From: Luteibacter rhizovicinus DSM 16549
GTDB lineage: Bacteria > Pseudomonadota > Gammaproteobacteria > Xanthomonadales > Rhodanobacteraceae
Length of the DNA: 64,000 nucleotides
NCBI RefSeq assembly: GCF_001887595.1
Contig: NZ_CP017480.1
Span: 4,616,001 to 4,680,000, forward strand
Direction of reading: 5' to 3'
This document shows positions 29,389-42,053 of the stretch, piece by piece. The notes under the pieces were generated by a model, which saw only the letters and a program-made list of their open reading frames with translations, ran no database searches and was not told the origin of the DNA. Numbering within the stretch: the first letter of the stretch is position 1; each line of letters begins with the position of its first letter. A program made the translations under genes and the position numbers.

Positions 29389-32300
29389 ATGACCACCCAA
29401 GACGCCGCGCCAGCGGAGCCAACCACGGAGAGCGAGCGCGAAGCGCTGGCACGCCGTCGCGCCGCCGCCGGCATCGATCCCGCTGCGCCGAACATCGGGC
29501 TGGCCCTCTCGGGGGGCGGCATTCGCAGCGCCACGTTCTGCCTGGGCCTGTTGAGGGCACTGGCAAAAAACGGCGTGCTCCGTCGCTTCGACTACCTTTC
29601 CACTGTTTCCGGCGGTGGCTACATCGGCTCGGCATGGGGTCGACTGTTCAACGGCACGCCTGAAGGAACGCCTGAAGCCGTGACTGAAGGTGTCGCCGCG
29701 GACGGTTCGGTATTCCTCTGGTGGCTGCGCAACAACGGCCGGTTTCTCGCGCCCGCCGGCGCAGGCGACCTGCTGCAGGCCGCGGCCAGCCAGTTGCGCG
29801 GTTTCATCGCCACCCACGTCGAAGTGGCCGCGCTCGCGACCCTGCTCGCCTGCGTGGTCACCCTCCCTCACCTCGCCTATGCGTGGTTGATCGCCGGTAC
29901 CGGGGTCATGCCCGTAGCGATGAGCGTGTGGTGGTGGCTGCTTCCCCTGCCTGCGGTGACCGGGTTGGTCATCTGCTACGGCTACTGGTTCCTGGGACGA
30001 GCGACCTGGGGCGGATTCGCCACAGCACTTCTGGCGGGCGTCATCGGCGTCGCGCTGGCGATGCATGCGGTTTCGGCTGCCGCATCACTCGAAACCACCC
30101 TGCTTGGGCTGGGCGCCATCGCCTTGCTACCGACACCGCTCGCATGGATATGCTCACGGATCACCGGCCTTCGCCACGCCCGTGCGCAGGACCGCGTGCG
30201 CTATACGACAGCACTGGCCGGTAGCCTCAGGGCTGGCGCCCTGATCTTCGCCCTCGGGCTCCTCGACATGGCGAGCTGGTACCTGCGCGAATGGCTGAAT
30301 GCGCGGACTTTCTTCGGCCCCGCGGGAGGCAGCATGGCCACCGGCGTGGGAATCACGACGGTGCTGATCGGCATCGTGCGCCTCGTGCTGCCCGCCTTTC
30401 AGGGCGCAAGCAAGGGCAGCATGGCGAAACTGCCGTGGGCCGCCATCGCCAATGTGCTTGGCCTGGTCCTCATCGTCGCGCTGGCCCTGTTCTGGACGAC
30501 GATCTTCCAGACCCTGGTTTTTCCATTCGAAGGCCTGGCGCCCGGTGAGGGCTCGATCGGTTCCTACCTGCGCTGGAGCGGCGTCGCACTCGTCGGCGTG
30601 CTTTACCTTCTCTTCAATGGTCGGTCGTTGGCCCAACTCAATGAATCGTCGCTGCACTATTTCTATCGTTCGCGGATCGCACGCGCCTACGTCTCGGTCG
30701 GCAACACAGCAGCAACGCCGGGTGCGGCGCATCCCCGGTTTCCAGTCAGCGTCGTCTCGGTCAACAACCGGACAGTGAGCGGTGCGATCGTTAAGGTCAC
30801 CCGTCTCCTGGATGGCGACGACCCATGCATGACCGACTATGCGCCTCACCGTCACGGCGGTCCGATCCATCTGGTCAATTGCTGCGTCAACCAGACTGTC
30901 GACGATCGCACCGACACCTATAACGCCGACCGCAAGGGCGTCGCCCTCACCGTGAGCGCCTTGGGTGTCGAGACCGGCACGCACGGGCCCGTCGCCGGTT
31001 CGCAGGCCAGTCTCGCGGGGACCACACTGGCGGAATGGATCGCCATTTCCGGTGCTGCCCTGGGCTCGGGCATGGGTTCATTGACCCGTCCTGGCGTGGC
31101 GGCGTTGTCATTCCTGAGTGGCCTGCGTCTCGGTTACTGGCAGGAGAACCTCGCCGACAGCCGCGCGGAGAAGCCCGCCATCGTCGCCAAGTACACATCG
31201 TTACTGCGCGAGATGTTCGCGCGCTTTCCGGGACTTGGTAGCCCGCAGTGGTACCTGTCCGACGGTGGCCATTTCGATAACACCGGTGTCTATGCGCTGC
31301 TCAAGCGGGAGCTGCAGACCATCGTGCTGGCCGACTGCGGTGCCGATCCCGACTACCTGTTCGCCGATGTCGAGAACCTGATCCGCAAGGCCCGTATCGA
31401 CTACGACGCGGCCATCGAATTCATCGACCCAGGCGCACTTGGCCCCGCCGCCGGTGCGCTGGCGTCGCTTTTCGGCACGCCCTCCACGGTCGCTCCGACA
31501 CCCGGAAACGCGAGCCTCCTGTTGGCCCGCGTGTCCTACGCAAGTGGCAAGCGTGGCTGCCTCCTGATCGTCAAACCCCACCTGCCCCCGGATATGCCGC
31601 TCGACGTCGCCGGCTATGCCGATCGCGATGCGACCTTTCCGCAGCAAAGCACCGCGAACCAGTTCTTCAGCGAGGCGCAGTGGGAAAGTTACTGTGAGTT
31701 GGGCGTCTTGCTCGGCACGCCGGTGAACGCCGACCTGCTCGCATCCGTGTACGAGTGGGCGTGGCTGACGCCGATCATCGGCACCGATGCCGGCCAGTTG
31801 TCCACGCCGGCGACGGTTCCCAGCCGCGCACAACGGATCGCCACCACGGTTGGCACGTCCATCGGCGTTGGCGCGTTGCTGACCGGACTGCTCGCGGGTT
31901 GGCAAGCCTGGGATGCCCACAGCGAACAACTGGCGCAAGCGCAGGCCGCGAGCGCGGCGGAGGCGCGCCGGATCAGCCAGGAAACGACGGCGGTCATGAC
32001 GTCGGTATCGGCCGCCGACCTTCACGGCGCTCCCTACAACAACGAAATCAACGGTCGCCTCGTCACCCTGACCAACGACTTGCAGGGTCGTACGCTGACT
32101 TCCAGTCAACGCGACGTGATGCAGAACCTCTGGGCTACCGTGCAGTCGATTTGCGACCGCACGGCCCAGACCACGACGGAGGAAAGCGAGTTGTGGTCCG
32201 AATGCCAGCAGCAGGCTGGACTGGTAAACACCCTGGGCACGGTACCGCTCAGCGAATGGACGGCCGCGATGCGTAACTATGACCGCTGGCGAGACGCCGC

Positions 32301-32898
32301 GGAAAACACGGTGAATGCAGCAGCGTCGATCACCGCGGCATCGCCGGCACCTCCGCCGCCCATGCCCGAAGCGCCGCCACCGCCACCGCCCGAGCCCTCG
32401 CCAACAACGGCGACGGCGTCTGCATCGGCACCGTCCAGACCGGTCCCGTTGCCGGCGAGCCCTGCCCTCCCGGCCGCAAAGCCCACGCTTGCCGTCGACA
32501 CCGTCGACGCCGTCGCGCTACGCAAGCGCGTCATCGATGCCTGCGGCCAGACGAAACAGGCCTTCCTGCTGTACACGCAAATCTACGACGACCGCCAGCG
32601 GGACGAGGTGATGGCGAGCCTGGCGCCCGTACGCGACCTCGGCATCGTGGTGCCAGGCATCGAGAACGTCAGCGATACCGCGCGTCGCTCGGGCCAGCGC
32701 ACGCCGTTCGAGTGGCGCACACCGACCGTGCTCTACGCGCCGCAGGGTGCCGTGTGTGCCACTGCCCTGGTGGCCTGGGCCAATGCAGCGCTTCCCGCCC
32801 TGACGAAGCAGCCGGCCCGCGCGGTCGCCTTGCCGCCGGGTAGCGGCCAGCCCAATGTCCTCGAATTGTGGATACCGAGGCCGCGGGCCAGCCGCTGA
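29389..32898 (+). CDS. Large membrane patatin-like phospholipase
   Basis: A 1169-residue protein with a patatin active site split by membrane helices. The oxyanion motif GGGIRS is at residues 43-47 and the nucleophile is Ser74 in STVSGGGYIG. About eight hydrophobic segments follow (residues about 140-410), and the catalytic Asp625 lies in YLSDGGHFDNTGVY. A further helix (GVGALLTGLLAGWQAW near residue 828), a Pro-rich linker near 990-1035 and a C-terminal domain (FLLYTQIYDDRQRDEV, DLGIVVPGIENV, ELWIPRP) complete it. It should hydrolyse lipid acyl esters at the inner membrane. The start follows AGGGGA; an ATG 45 bases upstream is possible. It is monocistronic, convergent with fumC. Confidence 0.85.
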   Translation: MTTQDAAPAEPTTESEREALARRRAAAGIDPAAPNIGLALSGGGIRSATFCLGLLRALAKNGVLRRFDYLSTVSGGGYIGSAWGRLFNGTPEGTPEAVTEGVAADGSVFLWWLRNNGRFLAPAGAGDLLQAAASQLRGFIATHVEVAALATLLACVVTLPHLAYAWLIAGTGVMPVAMSVWWWLLPLPAVTGLVICYGYWFLGRATWGGFATALLAGVIGVALAMHAVSAAASLETTLLGLGAIALLPTPLAWICSRITGLRHARAQDRVRYTTALAGSLRAGALIFALGLLDMASWYLREWLNARTFFGPAGGSMATGVGITTVLIGIVRLVLPAFQGASKGSMAKLPWAAIANVLGLVLIVALALFWTTIFQTLVFPFEGLAPGEGSIGSYLRWSGVALVGVLYLLFNGRSLAQLNESSLHYFYRSRIARAYVSVGNTAATPGAAHPRFPVSVVSVNNRTVSGAIVKVTRLLDGDDPCMTDYAPHRHGGPIHLVNCCVNQTVDDRTDTYNADRKGVALTVSALGVETGTHGPVAGSQASLAGTTLAEWIAISGAALGSGMGSLTRPGVAALSFLSGLRLGYWQENLADSRAEKPAIVAKYTSLLREMFARFPGLGSPQWYLSDGGHFDNTGVYALLKRELQTIVLADCGADPDYLFADVENLIRKARIDYDAAIEFIDPGALGPAAGALASLFGTPSTVAPTPGNASLLLARVSYASGKRGCLLIVKPHLPPDMPLDVAGYADRDATFPQQSTANQFFSEAQWESYCELGVLLGTPVNADLLASVYEWAWLTPIIGTDAGQLSTPATVPSRAQRIATTVGTSIGVGALLTGLLAGWQAWDAHSEQLAQAQAASAAEARRISQETTAVMTSVSAADLHGAPYNNEINGRLVTLTNDLQGRTLTSSQRDVMQNLWATVQSICDRTAQTTTEESELWSECQQQAGLVNTLGTVPLSEWTAAMRNYDRWRDAAENTVNAAASITAASPAPPPPMPEAPPPPPPEPSPTTATASASAPSRPVPLPASPALPAAKPTLAVDTVDAVALRKRVIDACGQTKQAFLLYTQIYDDRQRDEVMASLAPVRDLGIVVPGIENVSDTARRSGQRTPFEWRTPTVLYAPQGAVCATALVAWANAALPALTKQPARAVALPPGSGQPNVLELWIPRPRASR

Positions 32899-32915
32899 GG
32901 CTTCAGGTCGCCTCC

Positions 32916-35892
<2,977 letters not shown>

Positions 35893-35911
35893 TCGCGCGA
35901 AAACATCGTGC

Positions 35912-35946
35912 AAAAAAAGCCCGGCATGCAGATGCCGGGCTTTTTC
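35912..35946. terminator. Bidirectional terminator between purB and a small lipoprotein gene
   Basis: AAAAAAAGCCCGGCAT, loop GCAG, ATGCCGGGCTTTTT. The A-run on one side and T-run on the other let it serve both purB (plus) and the convergent small gene (minus). Confidence 0.88.
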
Positions 35947-35959
35947 GTATCTGCAGGCT

Positions 35960-36133
35960 TCAGTGGTGGTCGCGATCGTTGCAGTTGTTATCGTGATGGT
36001 CACGATCGTCGCAATGGTGATCGGGGCCGTTGTTGTAGCGGCCGGGTCCGCCATCGCGGTGATCGCGAATGAGACAACCGCTGAGGGAAGCAACGGACGA
36101 AAGAAGCACGGCGATCAGGAGAAGGCGTTTCAT
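35960..36133 (-). CDS. His/Asp-rich micro-lipoprotein
   Basis: A 57-residue product, MKRLLLIAVLLSSVASLSGC with a lipobox at Cys20, then LIRDHRDGGPGRYNNGPDHH and CDDRDHHDNNCNDRDHH. The mature part of 38 residues has eight His and ten Asp in repeated D-x-D/H-H groups, which suggests metal binding. GGAG lies seven bases before the ATG at 36133. It shares the bidirectional terminator with purB, which supports it as a gene. I do not recognise a named family; metal buffering at the outer membrane is inference. Confidence 0.75.
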   Translation of the reverse strand: MKRLLLIAVLLSSVASLSGCLIRDHRDGGPGRYNNGPDHHCDDRDHHDNNCNDRDHH

Positions 36134-36350
36134 GGGTGACTCCGGAGATAACGACGGCGCGTTATGTCGTTACAACGTACGCGCGGTTGCATCAAGGAGC
36201 GATGAAACGTGCTGGTGGCTGTTACGTCTGGCGAGGGACACACCGGGACGATATGATGCCGACCCTCGGGGAAGGCGCCGTCGTCGAGCGGGCTTCCACG
36301 GTTCAGTTACCGCCGCAAAGGCGGGATAGTCACGTACAGGGATGTCAACC

Positions 36351-37334
36351 ATGTTCGTTCGAGCACTCGCTTTTGCCGTTCTCCTGCTGCCCTCGCTTGC
36401 ATATGCCAGCGCCATCCAGGACCTGGCCTCCAGTCAACTCGACAAGCTACAGACGGTTTGCCACCCGATTCCGAGTCAGCCGCTGAAGTACCTCACCGAG
36501 TTGAAGGGTATCGAGGCACCGGAAGACTGGCGTGTATACATGGCGTTCGACGTGCAGGTGCAGTGGACCGAGTTCACTCACGAGCCTGCCTGCAAGACAG
36601 CGATGCTGGAGAACGCCGCGCAAGGCGCGGCGTTTTTCCTGAAGAACGAGCCGTCGACATCCAACTGGATCAATATGGCGCGGGGAAGCGAAGCGCAGGC
36701 ACTCCTCATCCTTGCTGTGACAAGCGACCCGGCGATGAAAAGCGAACGCCTGACCAGGGCCGACGCACTCATTGCCGAATACATCGCTAATGAGGCCCAC
36801 GCGAAAGACCCCAAGAACGTCGCACGCGGCATGGGCTATTACTTCCCGGCGCATTGGTATCTCACCGCCGCGAAAGCGGCAGTGGAACCGGCCGACGTCG
36901 ACGCCATGCTCGCCAAGGCACTCCAGACGGCGCGCGCCGGCATCGAGAAAGCGACGGATAAATCCGAGGTCATGGAGCCTTATGGCATTGCACTGGGCGA
37001 AATCGCCAAGCGCGCGCCGAAGGGCAGCCCCGAGTGGCGCAAGGCGATCGAGGAAAGCATCGGCGCGTTCGAAGCGAACCGCGCGACCGATCCCCTCGCC
37101 CCCTACAACATCGCCATCGACCGGATCCTGCTCGGCGACCTGCCGGCCGCTCACAAAGAGCTGCAGGGTCTCGCCGACGCCGGTCGCATTGACGACCAGA
37201 TCTGCATGGGCCTGATGACCGACCCCGACCTCACGCCCCTGCGCGATGCGGAAATGCCCTGGTTCCGCCAGCTCGTCGTCGACCGTTGCCAGCCGACGAT
37301 CCAGCGCCTTCGCTCACGGACAGCGCACCCCTGA
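36351..37334 (+). CDS. Exported helical-repeat protein of unknown function
   Basis: A 327-residue protein with a signal peptide (MFVRALAFAVLLLPSLAYAS, cleavage near residue 20). The mature part is all-alpha with pairs of helices like TPR or Sel1 units (WINMARGSEAQALLILAVTS, RLTRADALIAEYIANEAHAK, PYNIAIDRILLGDLPAAHKE). Two Cys (TVCHPIP and EPACKTA) lie near the N-terminus. ACAGGGA before the ATG at 36351 decides the start against an in-frame ATG nine bases upstream. It is just ahead of the ribosomal oxygenase gene, but a shared function is not obvious. I do not recognise the family. Confidence 0.75.
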   Translation: MFVRALAFAVLLLPSLAYASAIQDLASSQLDKLQTVCHPIPSQPLKYLTELKGIEAPEDWRVYMAFDVQVQWTEFTHEPACKTAMLENAAQGAAFFLKNEPSTSNWINMARGSEAQALLILAVTSDPAMKSERLTRADALIAEYIANEAHAKDPKNVARGMGYYFPAHWYLTAAKAAVEPADVDAMLAKALQTARAGIEKATDKSEVMEPYGIALGEIAKRAPKGSPEWRKAIEESIGAFEANRATDPLAPYNIAIDRILLGDLPAAHKELQGLADAGRIDDQICMGLMTDPDLTPLRDAEMPWFRQLVVDRCQPTIQRLRSRTAHP

Positions 37335-37337
37335 GAC

Positions 37338-38570
37338 ATGAGCCATAACGCAGCTACAATGCCGCCCATGGCCATCCAGACCCCCACCCGCAAGACCCTC
37401 CCGATCGAAGTGCGCGGCAGCGCCAGCCAGCCGCTCGGCATGAGTGCGACGCAGTTCCTGCGCGATTACTGGCAGAAGCGTCCGCTGCTCATCCGTAACG
37501 CCTTCCCGGACTTCCAGCCGCCGATCCAGCCGAACGACCTCGCCGGGCTCGCCTGCGAAGAGGGCGTGCTCGCCCGCCTTATCATTCATGACGAGAAGCG
37601 CGACCGCTGGACGGTCAAGAGTGGCCCGTTCGACGAGGCCGAATTCGGCAAGACGCCCAAGCGCGACTGGACGCTGCTGGTCCAGGACGTCGACAAGTGG
37701 GACGCCGACGTGGCCGGCCTGCTGGAGCATTTTTCCTTCCTGCCGAGCTGGCGGGTGGACGATGTGATGATCTCCTACGCCGAGGACGGCGGTGGCGTCG
37801 GCGCGCATGTCGACCAATACGACGTCTTCCTGCTCCAGGGCATCGGCCAGCGCCATTGGGCGATCAGCGACGACCCGGATGCACCGCTCGACTTCCGTTC
37901 CGATGTCGAACTGAAGCAGCTCAAGGAATTCCTGCCGACCCACGAATGGCTGCTCGAACCGGGCGACATGCTTTATCTACCGCCGGGCGTGCCCCACGAC
38001 GGTGTCGCCCTCGGCGACTGCATGACGCTCTCGGTCGGCATGCGCGCGCCGTCGCAGGCGGAACTCACCGGCGACCTCGCGGACTTCCTCGCCGAGCGCA
38101 TGCCCGATGAGCTGCGCTACACCGATCCGGACCTCGTACCCGCCAAGCGGGTCGGCGAGATCGACACCGCCGCCCTGAATCGCCTGCGCCAGGCCCTGCC
38201 CTTCGCGGCCGCGCTCGACCGGGACCTGTTGGCCGACTGGTTCGGCCGCTTCATCACCCGCTATCGGAACGCCCAGGTCCCCGCCGCGCCGCCCAAGCCG
38301 AGCACGGCCGCTGCGCTGGACAAGGCGCTCGACGGCGGTGCCGCCCTCGTCCGCCACCCGTTCGCCCGCCTGGCCTGGGTCCGCGGCAAGAAAGACGCGA
38401 CTCTTTATGTGAGTGGTCACGCCTACCCCTGCTCCCTCGACCTCGCCGAGCGACTGTCGGCGGAGCGCGAGTTCCGGCTCGACGGCAAGGTGAAGGCAGC
38501 CGAGCGCGAGGTGCTGCTCGCCCTGGTCAACGAGGGCCAGCTGATCGTTCGCAAGGGTCGCCGCCGGTGA
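37338..38570 (+). CDS. roxA: Ribosomal oxygenase RoxA (50S L16 arginine hydroxylase)
   Basis: A 410-residue JmjC-fold Fe(II)/2-oxoglutarate dioxygenase like E. coli YcfD/RoxA, which hydroxylates Arg81 of ribosomal protein L16. Iron ligands are His157 and Asp159 (GGGVGAHVDQYDVFLLQG) and the later His in PPGVPHDGVAL. The family stretches DYWQKRPLLIRNAFPDF, WRVDDVMISYAEDGGGVG and LEPGDMLYLPPG are clear, and a C-terminal winged-helix region follows. Starts at 37338, 37359 and 37368 are all possible; none has a strong ribosome site. The next gene starts at its stop codon (GTGA), so the two are coupled. Confidence 0.92.
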   Translation: MSHNAATMPPMAIQTPTRKTLPIEVRGSASQPLGMSATQFLRDYWQKRPLLIRNAFPDFQPPIQPNDLAGLACEEGVLARLIIHDEKRDRWTVKSGPFDEAEFGKTPKRDWTLLVQDVDKWDADVAGLLEHFSFLPSWRVDDVMISYAEDGGGVGAHVDQYDVFLLQGIGQRHWAISDDPDAPLDFRSDVELKQLKEFLPTHEWLLEPGDMLYLPPGVPHDGVALGDCMTLSVGMRAPSQAELTGDLADFLAERMPDELRYTDPDLVPAKRVGEIDTAALNRLRQALPFAAALDRDLLADWFGRFITRYRNAQVPAAPPKPSTAAALDKALDGGAALVRHPFARLAWVRGKKDATLYVSGHAYPCSLDLAERLSAEREFRLDGKVKAAEREVLLALVNEGQLIVRKGRRR

Positions 38571-39061
38571 CCGGCACGGCGGACACGGTGCTGACCGTCG
38601 AGGACCGCGCCGGTCTCGAGGCCGCCCATGTCCGCCTGCTGACCCAGGCTCGGTACCGCGTTGCGATGTATTTGCCCCGCATGGAGCCGGGCATTCTCGA
38701 CAGTGAGGCGATTCTCACCGAGCTACGCCGGCTCGCCACCAGCGGCCGCCAGGCCCAGGTCCGCGTCCTCACCCACGACGCCGAACAGGCCCATCGGGAG
38801 GGGCACCGGCTGATCGGCCTTGCCCAACGGCTGCCGACCGCCGTGTCGATCCGCATGCCGGTGGACGAGACCCACCTCGCCTATGCCTCGGCCTTCCTCG
38901 CCGATACCACCCGTGGATATCTGTTCAGGCCCATCGCCAACCGCTATGAGGCGCGTGGCGACCTCGATGCCCCGGGTGAGACCTCTCGCCTGATGGCGTA
39001 TTTCGACGAAGTCTGGGAGCGGGCCGAGCCAGCGTGGCAGATAAGACCACTCGGGATCTGA
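38567..39061 (+). CDS. DUF7931-like protein coupled to roxA
   Basis: A 164-residue soluble protein starting at a GTG that overlaps the roxA stop. It includes ARYRVAMYLPRMEPGILDSE, a phospholipase D-like core strand/helix pattern (VRVLTHDAEQAHREGHRLIG) and GYLFRPIANRYEARGDL. It resembles the C-terminal domain called DUF7931, found next to or fused with GNAT acetyltransferases in xanthomonads. No catalytic HKD motif is present. Function unknown; the tight overlap suggests coexpression with RoxA. Confidence 0.72.
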   Translation: MTGTADTVLTVEDRAGLEAAHVRLLTQARYRVAMYLPRMEPGILDSEAILTELRRLATSGRQAQVRVLTHDAEQAHREGHRLIGLAQRLPTAVSIRMPVDETHLAYASAFLADTTRGYLFRPIANRYEARGDLDAPGETSRLMAYFDEVWERAEPAWQIRPLGI

Positions 39062-39193
39062 AAGGCATACGAAACGTGAATCCGGGTTGGCGCGTCGCAG
39101 CACCACGGAGCTATACTTAACGGATTCTTATGCCGCGGCGCGTCCCCACGAGTCCAGCGGCAGCCCGTCCTTTTCGTGTGTGCCGGTGGTGAC

Positions 39194-42046
39194 GTGAGCG
39201 CAAACCTGATCCGCGAGTTTTCCGAATCCTCCCAGCTCGCCGGCGGCAACGCCGACTACGTAGAGCAAGTCTACGAAGCATGGCTAGCCGATCCCGCCTC
39301 TGTTCCGGGCGAGTGGGATACCTATTTCAAATCCTTCAAGGGTCGCGAGGCCGGCGATGTCGCCCATTCCGGTGCCATTGCCCGTATCGAAGCCGCGCAG
39401 AAACAGCGCCGTACGGCCGCCGCGGCTCCCGCCGCCGGCTCCGCCGACAACGCCTACGCGCAGAAACAGGCCGGCGTGCTCCGTCTGGTCACGGCCTACC
39501 GCTCGCGCGGCCACATCGCAGCGCAGCTCGATCCGCTCGGCCTGACCGTCCCGGATATCGACACCCCCGACCTCGGCCTGGCCTTCCACGGTCTCTCCGA
39601 CGCCGATCTCGGTACGGAGTTCGACGCCGGCACCTTCGCCGGTGGCGGCCAGCGCATGCCGCTGCGCGACCTCCTCGCCAAGCTCAAGCAGATCTACACC
39701 GGCACCGTCGGCGCCGAGTTCATGTACATCTCCGACTACGAGCAGCGCTCGTGGATCTACTCGCGCCTGGAAAAGGCCGCCGGTTCGCCGGGCCTGCAGA
39801 AGGCCGAGAAAGTCCGCGTGCTCGAAGCCCTCACGGCCGCCGAAGGCCTGGAGCGCTTCCTCCACACCAAGTACGTCGGCCAGAAGCGCTTCTCGCTCGA
39901 AGGCGGCGAAAGCATGATCCCGATGGTCGATGACATCGTCCGTGCCGCCGGCGACAACGGCGTCAAGGAAGTCATCATCGGCATGGCCCACCGCGGCCGC
40001 CTCAACGTCCTGGTCAACATCCTCGGCAAGGCGCCCTCGCAGCTCTTCAACGAGTTCGAAGGCAAGTTCGAGCATGACGACAGCCCGATGCATACGGGCG
40101 ACGTGAAGTACCACCTGGGCTTCTCCGCCGACGTGAAGACGCCGAACGGTGGCGTGCACGTGGCGCTGGCGTTCAATCCGTCGCACCTGGAAATCGTCAA
40201 CCCCGTGGTCGCCGGTTCCGTGCACGCGCGCCAGTCGCGCCGCCGCGACACCGCCCGCGAAAAGTCGATGGCCCTGATCATCCACGGCGACGCCGCCTTC
40301 GCAGGCCAGGGCGTCAACATGGAACTGATGCAGATGTCGCAGGCCCGTGGCTTCGCCATCGGCGGCACGCTGCACCTGGTGATCAACAACCAGGTCGGTT
40401 TCACCACGTCCAAGCGCGAAGACGCCCGTTCCACGCTGTACTGCACCGACCTCTCCAAGATGGTCAACGCGCCGGTATTCCACGTGAACGGTGACGACCC
40501 GGAAGCCGTGATCCAGGTCACCCGCCTGGCTTACGAGTTCCGCAAGCAGTTCAAGAAGGACGTGGTCATCGACCTCGTCTGCTACCGCCGTCATGGCCAT
40601 AACGAGGCCGACGAGCCGGCAGCGACCCAGCCGCTCATGTACCAGGTCATCCGCAAGCGTCCGACCACGCGCGACCTCTTCGCGCAGGCGCTGGTGAAGT
40701 CCTCGGATATCGCCGCGGACGACGGGCAGAAGATGCTCGACGAGTATCGCGCCCGCCTCGAAAAGGGCGAGCCGCTGATCGCGATCGATCCGAACCCGAC
40801 CCGCGACATCCCGGTGGACTGGAGCCGCTTCCAGAAGACCAGCCTGGCGATGGAAGTGAACACCGGCGTGCCGCGCGAACAGCTGGCCAAGGTCGCCGAC
40901 GTTCTCCTGTCCATCCCGTCCGATGTCACGCTCCACGCGCGCGTCGCCAAGATCTACGACGACCGCCGCAAGATGGCCGCCGGCGAGCTCCCGGGTGACT
41001 GGGGCTTCGCCGAGAACCTCGCCTACGGCACGCTCATCGCCGAAGGCAACGATCTGCGCATCGTCGGCCAGGACGCCGGCCGTGGCACGTTCTTCCACCG
41101 CCACGCCGTGCTCCACGACCAGTCCAGCGACAACACCTACATGCCGCTGTCCAAGGTGCGCGCCGACGCCCGCGTCGACGTGATCGACTCGCTGCTGTCC
41201 GAAGAAGCCGTCATGGCCTTCGAATACGGCGAAGCGACCACCTCGCCGGACCAGCTCACCATCTGGGAAGGCCAGTTCGGCGATTTCGCCAACGGCGCCC
41301 AGGTCGTGATCGACCAGTTCATCAGCTCGGGTGAAGCCAAGTGGGACCGCCTCTGCGGCCTCACACTGCTGCTGCCGCACGGCCAGGAAGGCGCGGGCCC
41401 GGAGCACTCCTCCGCCCGTCTGGAGCGCTTCCTTCAGCTGTGCGCGCTCGACAACATGCAGGTCTGCGTGCCGACCACCCCGGCCCAGGCGTTCCACATG
41501 ATCCGCCGCCAGCAGGTGCGCCCGGTGCGCAAGCCGCTGATCGTGATGACGCCGAAGTCCCTGCTCCGTCACAAGCTGGCCGTGTCGTCCCTGGACGAAC
41601 TGGCCAACGGCAAGTTCCAGCTGGTGATCGGCGAACATCGCGATCTGCCGGCGAAGAAGGTCAAGCGTGTGGTGCTGTGCTCGGGCAAGGTCTACTACGA
41701 CCTCCTCGAAGACGCCGACAAGCGCGGCCTGACCGACGTCGCCATCGTGCGCGTCGAGCAGCTCTATCCGTTCCCGCGCCCGGAAGTCTCGGCCGAGCTG
41801 GAAAAGTTCGCTTCCGCCAAGGAAGTGGTCTGGGCCCAGGAAGAACCGATGAACCAGGGCGCCTGGTTCCAGATCCGTCACCACCTCCAGGCCTGCATCG
41901 GTTCGAAGCAGAGCCTGTCCTACGCAGGACGCTCGCGTTCGCCGTCGCCGGCTCCGGGCCATCTCAACACCTATATCGCCGAACAGACGGCGCTCGTCGA
42001 GCAAGCACTCGTCGCGCCAGTCGGCACCGATCACGCAGCGGAGTAA
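39194..42046 (+). CDS. sucA: 2-oxoglutarate dehydrogenase E1 component
   Basis: A 950-residue thiamine diphosphate-dependent decarboxylase that starts the 2-oxoglutarate dehydrogenase reaction in the TCA cycle. It begins at a GTG ([20 protein letters not shown]), which fits xanthomonad SucA; a GTG 18 bases upstream is an alternative. The N-terminal E2-binding segment ([20 protein letters not shown]) is present, and the core shows [40 protein letters not shown] and [17 protein letters not shown]. The Pyr domain has [14 protein letters not shown] and [27 protein letters not shown] at 39112-39117 may be the -10. sucB follows by seven bases. Confidence 0.96.
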   Translation: MSANLIREFSESSQLAGGNADYVEQVYEAWLADPASVPGEWDTYFKSFKGREAGDVAHSGAIARIEAAQKQRRTAAAAPAAGSADNAYAQKQAGVLRLVTAYRSRGHIAAQLDPLGLTVPDIDTPDLGLAFHGLSDADLGTEFDAGTFAGGGQRMPLRDLLAKLKQIYTGTVGAEFMYISDYEQRSWIYSRLEKAAGSPGLQKAEKVRVLEALTAAEGLERFLHTKYVGQKRFSLEGGESMIPMVDDIVRAAGDNGVKEVIIGMAHRGRLNVLVNILGKAPSQLFNEFEGKFEHDDSPMHTGDVKYHLGFSADVKTPNGGVHVALAFNPSHLEIVNPVVAGSVHARQSRRRDTAREKSMALIIHGDAAFAGQGVNMELMQMSQARGFAIGGTLHLVINNQVGFTTSKREDARSTLYCTDLSKMVNAPVFHVNGDDPEAVIQVTRLAYEFRKQFKKDVVIDLVCYRRHGHNEADEPAATQPLMYQVIRKRPTTRDLFAQALVKSSDIAADDGQKMLDEYRARLEKGEPLIAIDPNPTRDIPVDWSRFQKTSLAMEVNTGVPREQLAKVADVLLSIPSDVTLHARVAKIYDDRRKMAAGELPGDWGFAENLAYGTLIAEGNDLRIVGQDAGRGTFFHRHAVLHDQSSDNTYMPLSKVRADARVDVIDSLLSEEAVMAFEYGEATTSPDQLTIWEGQFGDFANGAQVVIDQFISSGEAKWDRLCGLTLLLPHGQEGAGPEHSSARLERFLQLCALDNMQVCVPTTPAQAFHMIRRQQVRPVRKPLIVMTPKSLLRHKLAVSSLDELANGKFQLVIGEHRDLPAKKVKRVVLCSGKVYYDLLEDADKRGLTDVAIVRVEQLYPFPRPEVSAELEKFASAKEVVWAQEEPMNQGAWFQIRHHLQACIGSKQSLSYAGRSRSPSPAPGHLNTYIAEQTALVEQALVAPVGTDHAAE

Positions 42047-42053
42047 GGCAAGC

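Noticed and set aside
29389..32898. Calling the large patatin a confirmed defence effector
   Set aside because: No other defence gene lies nearby and the function of the C-terminal domain is not known to me; only the fold and active site are supported.
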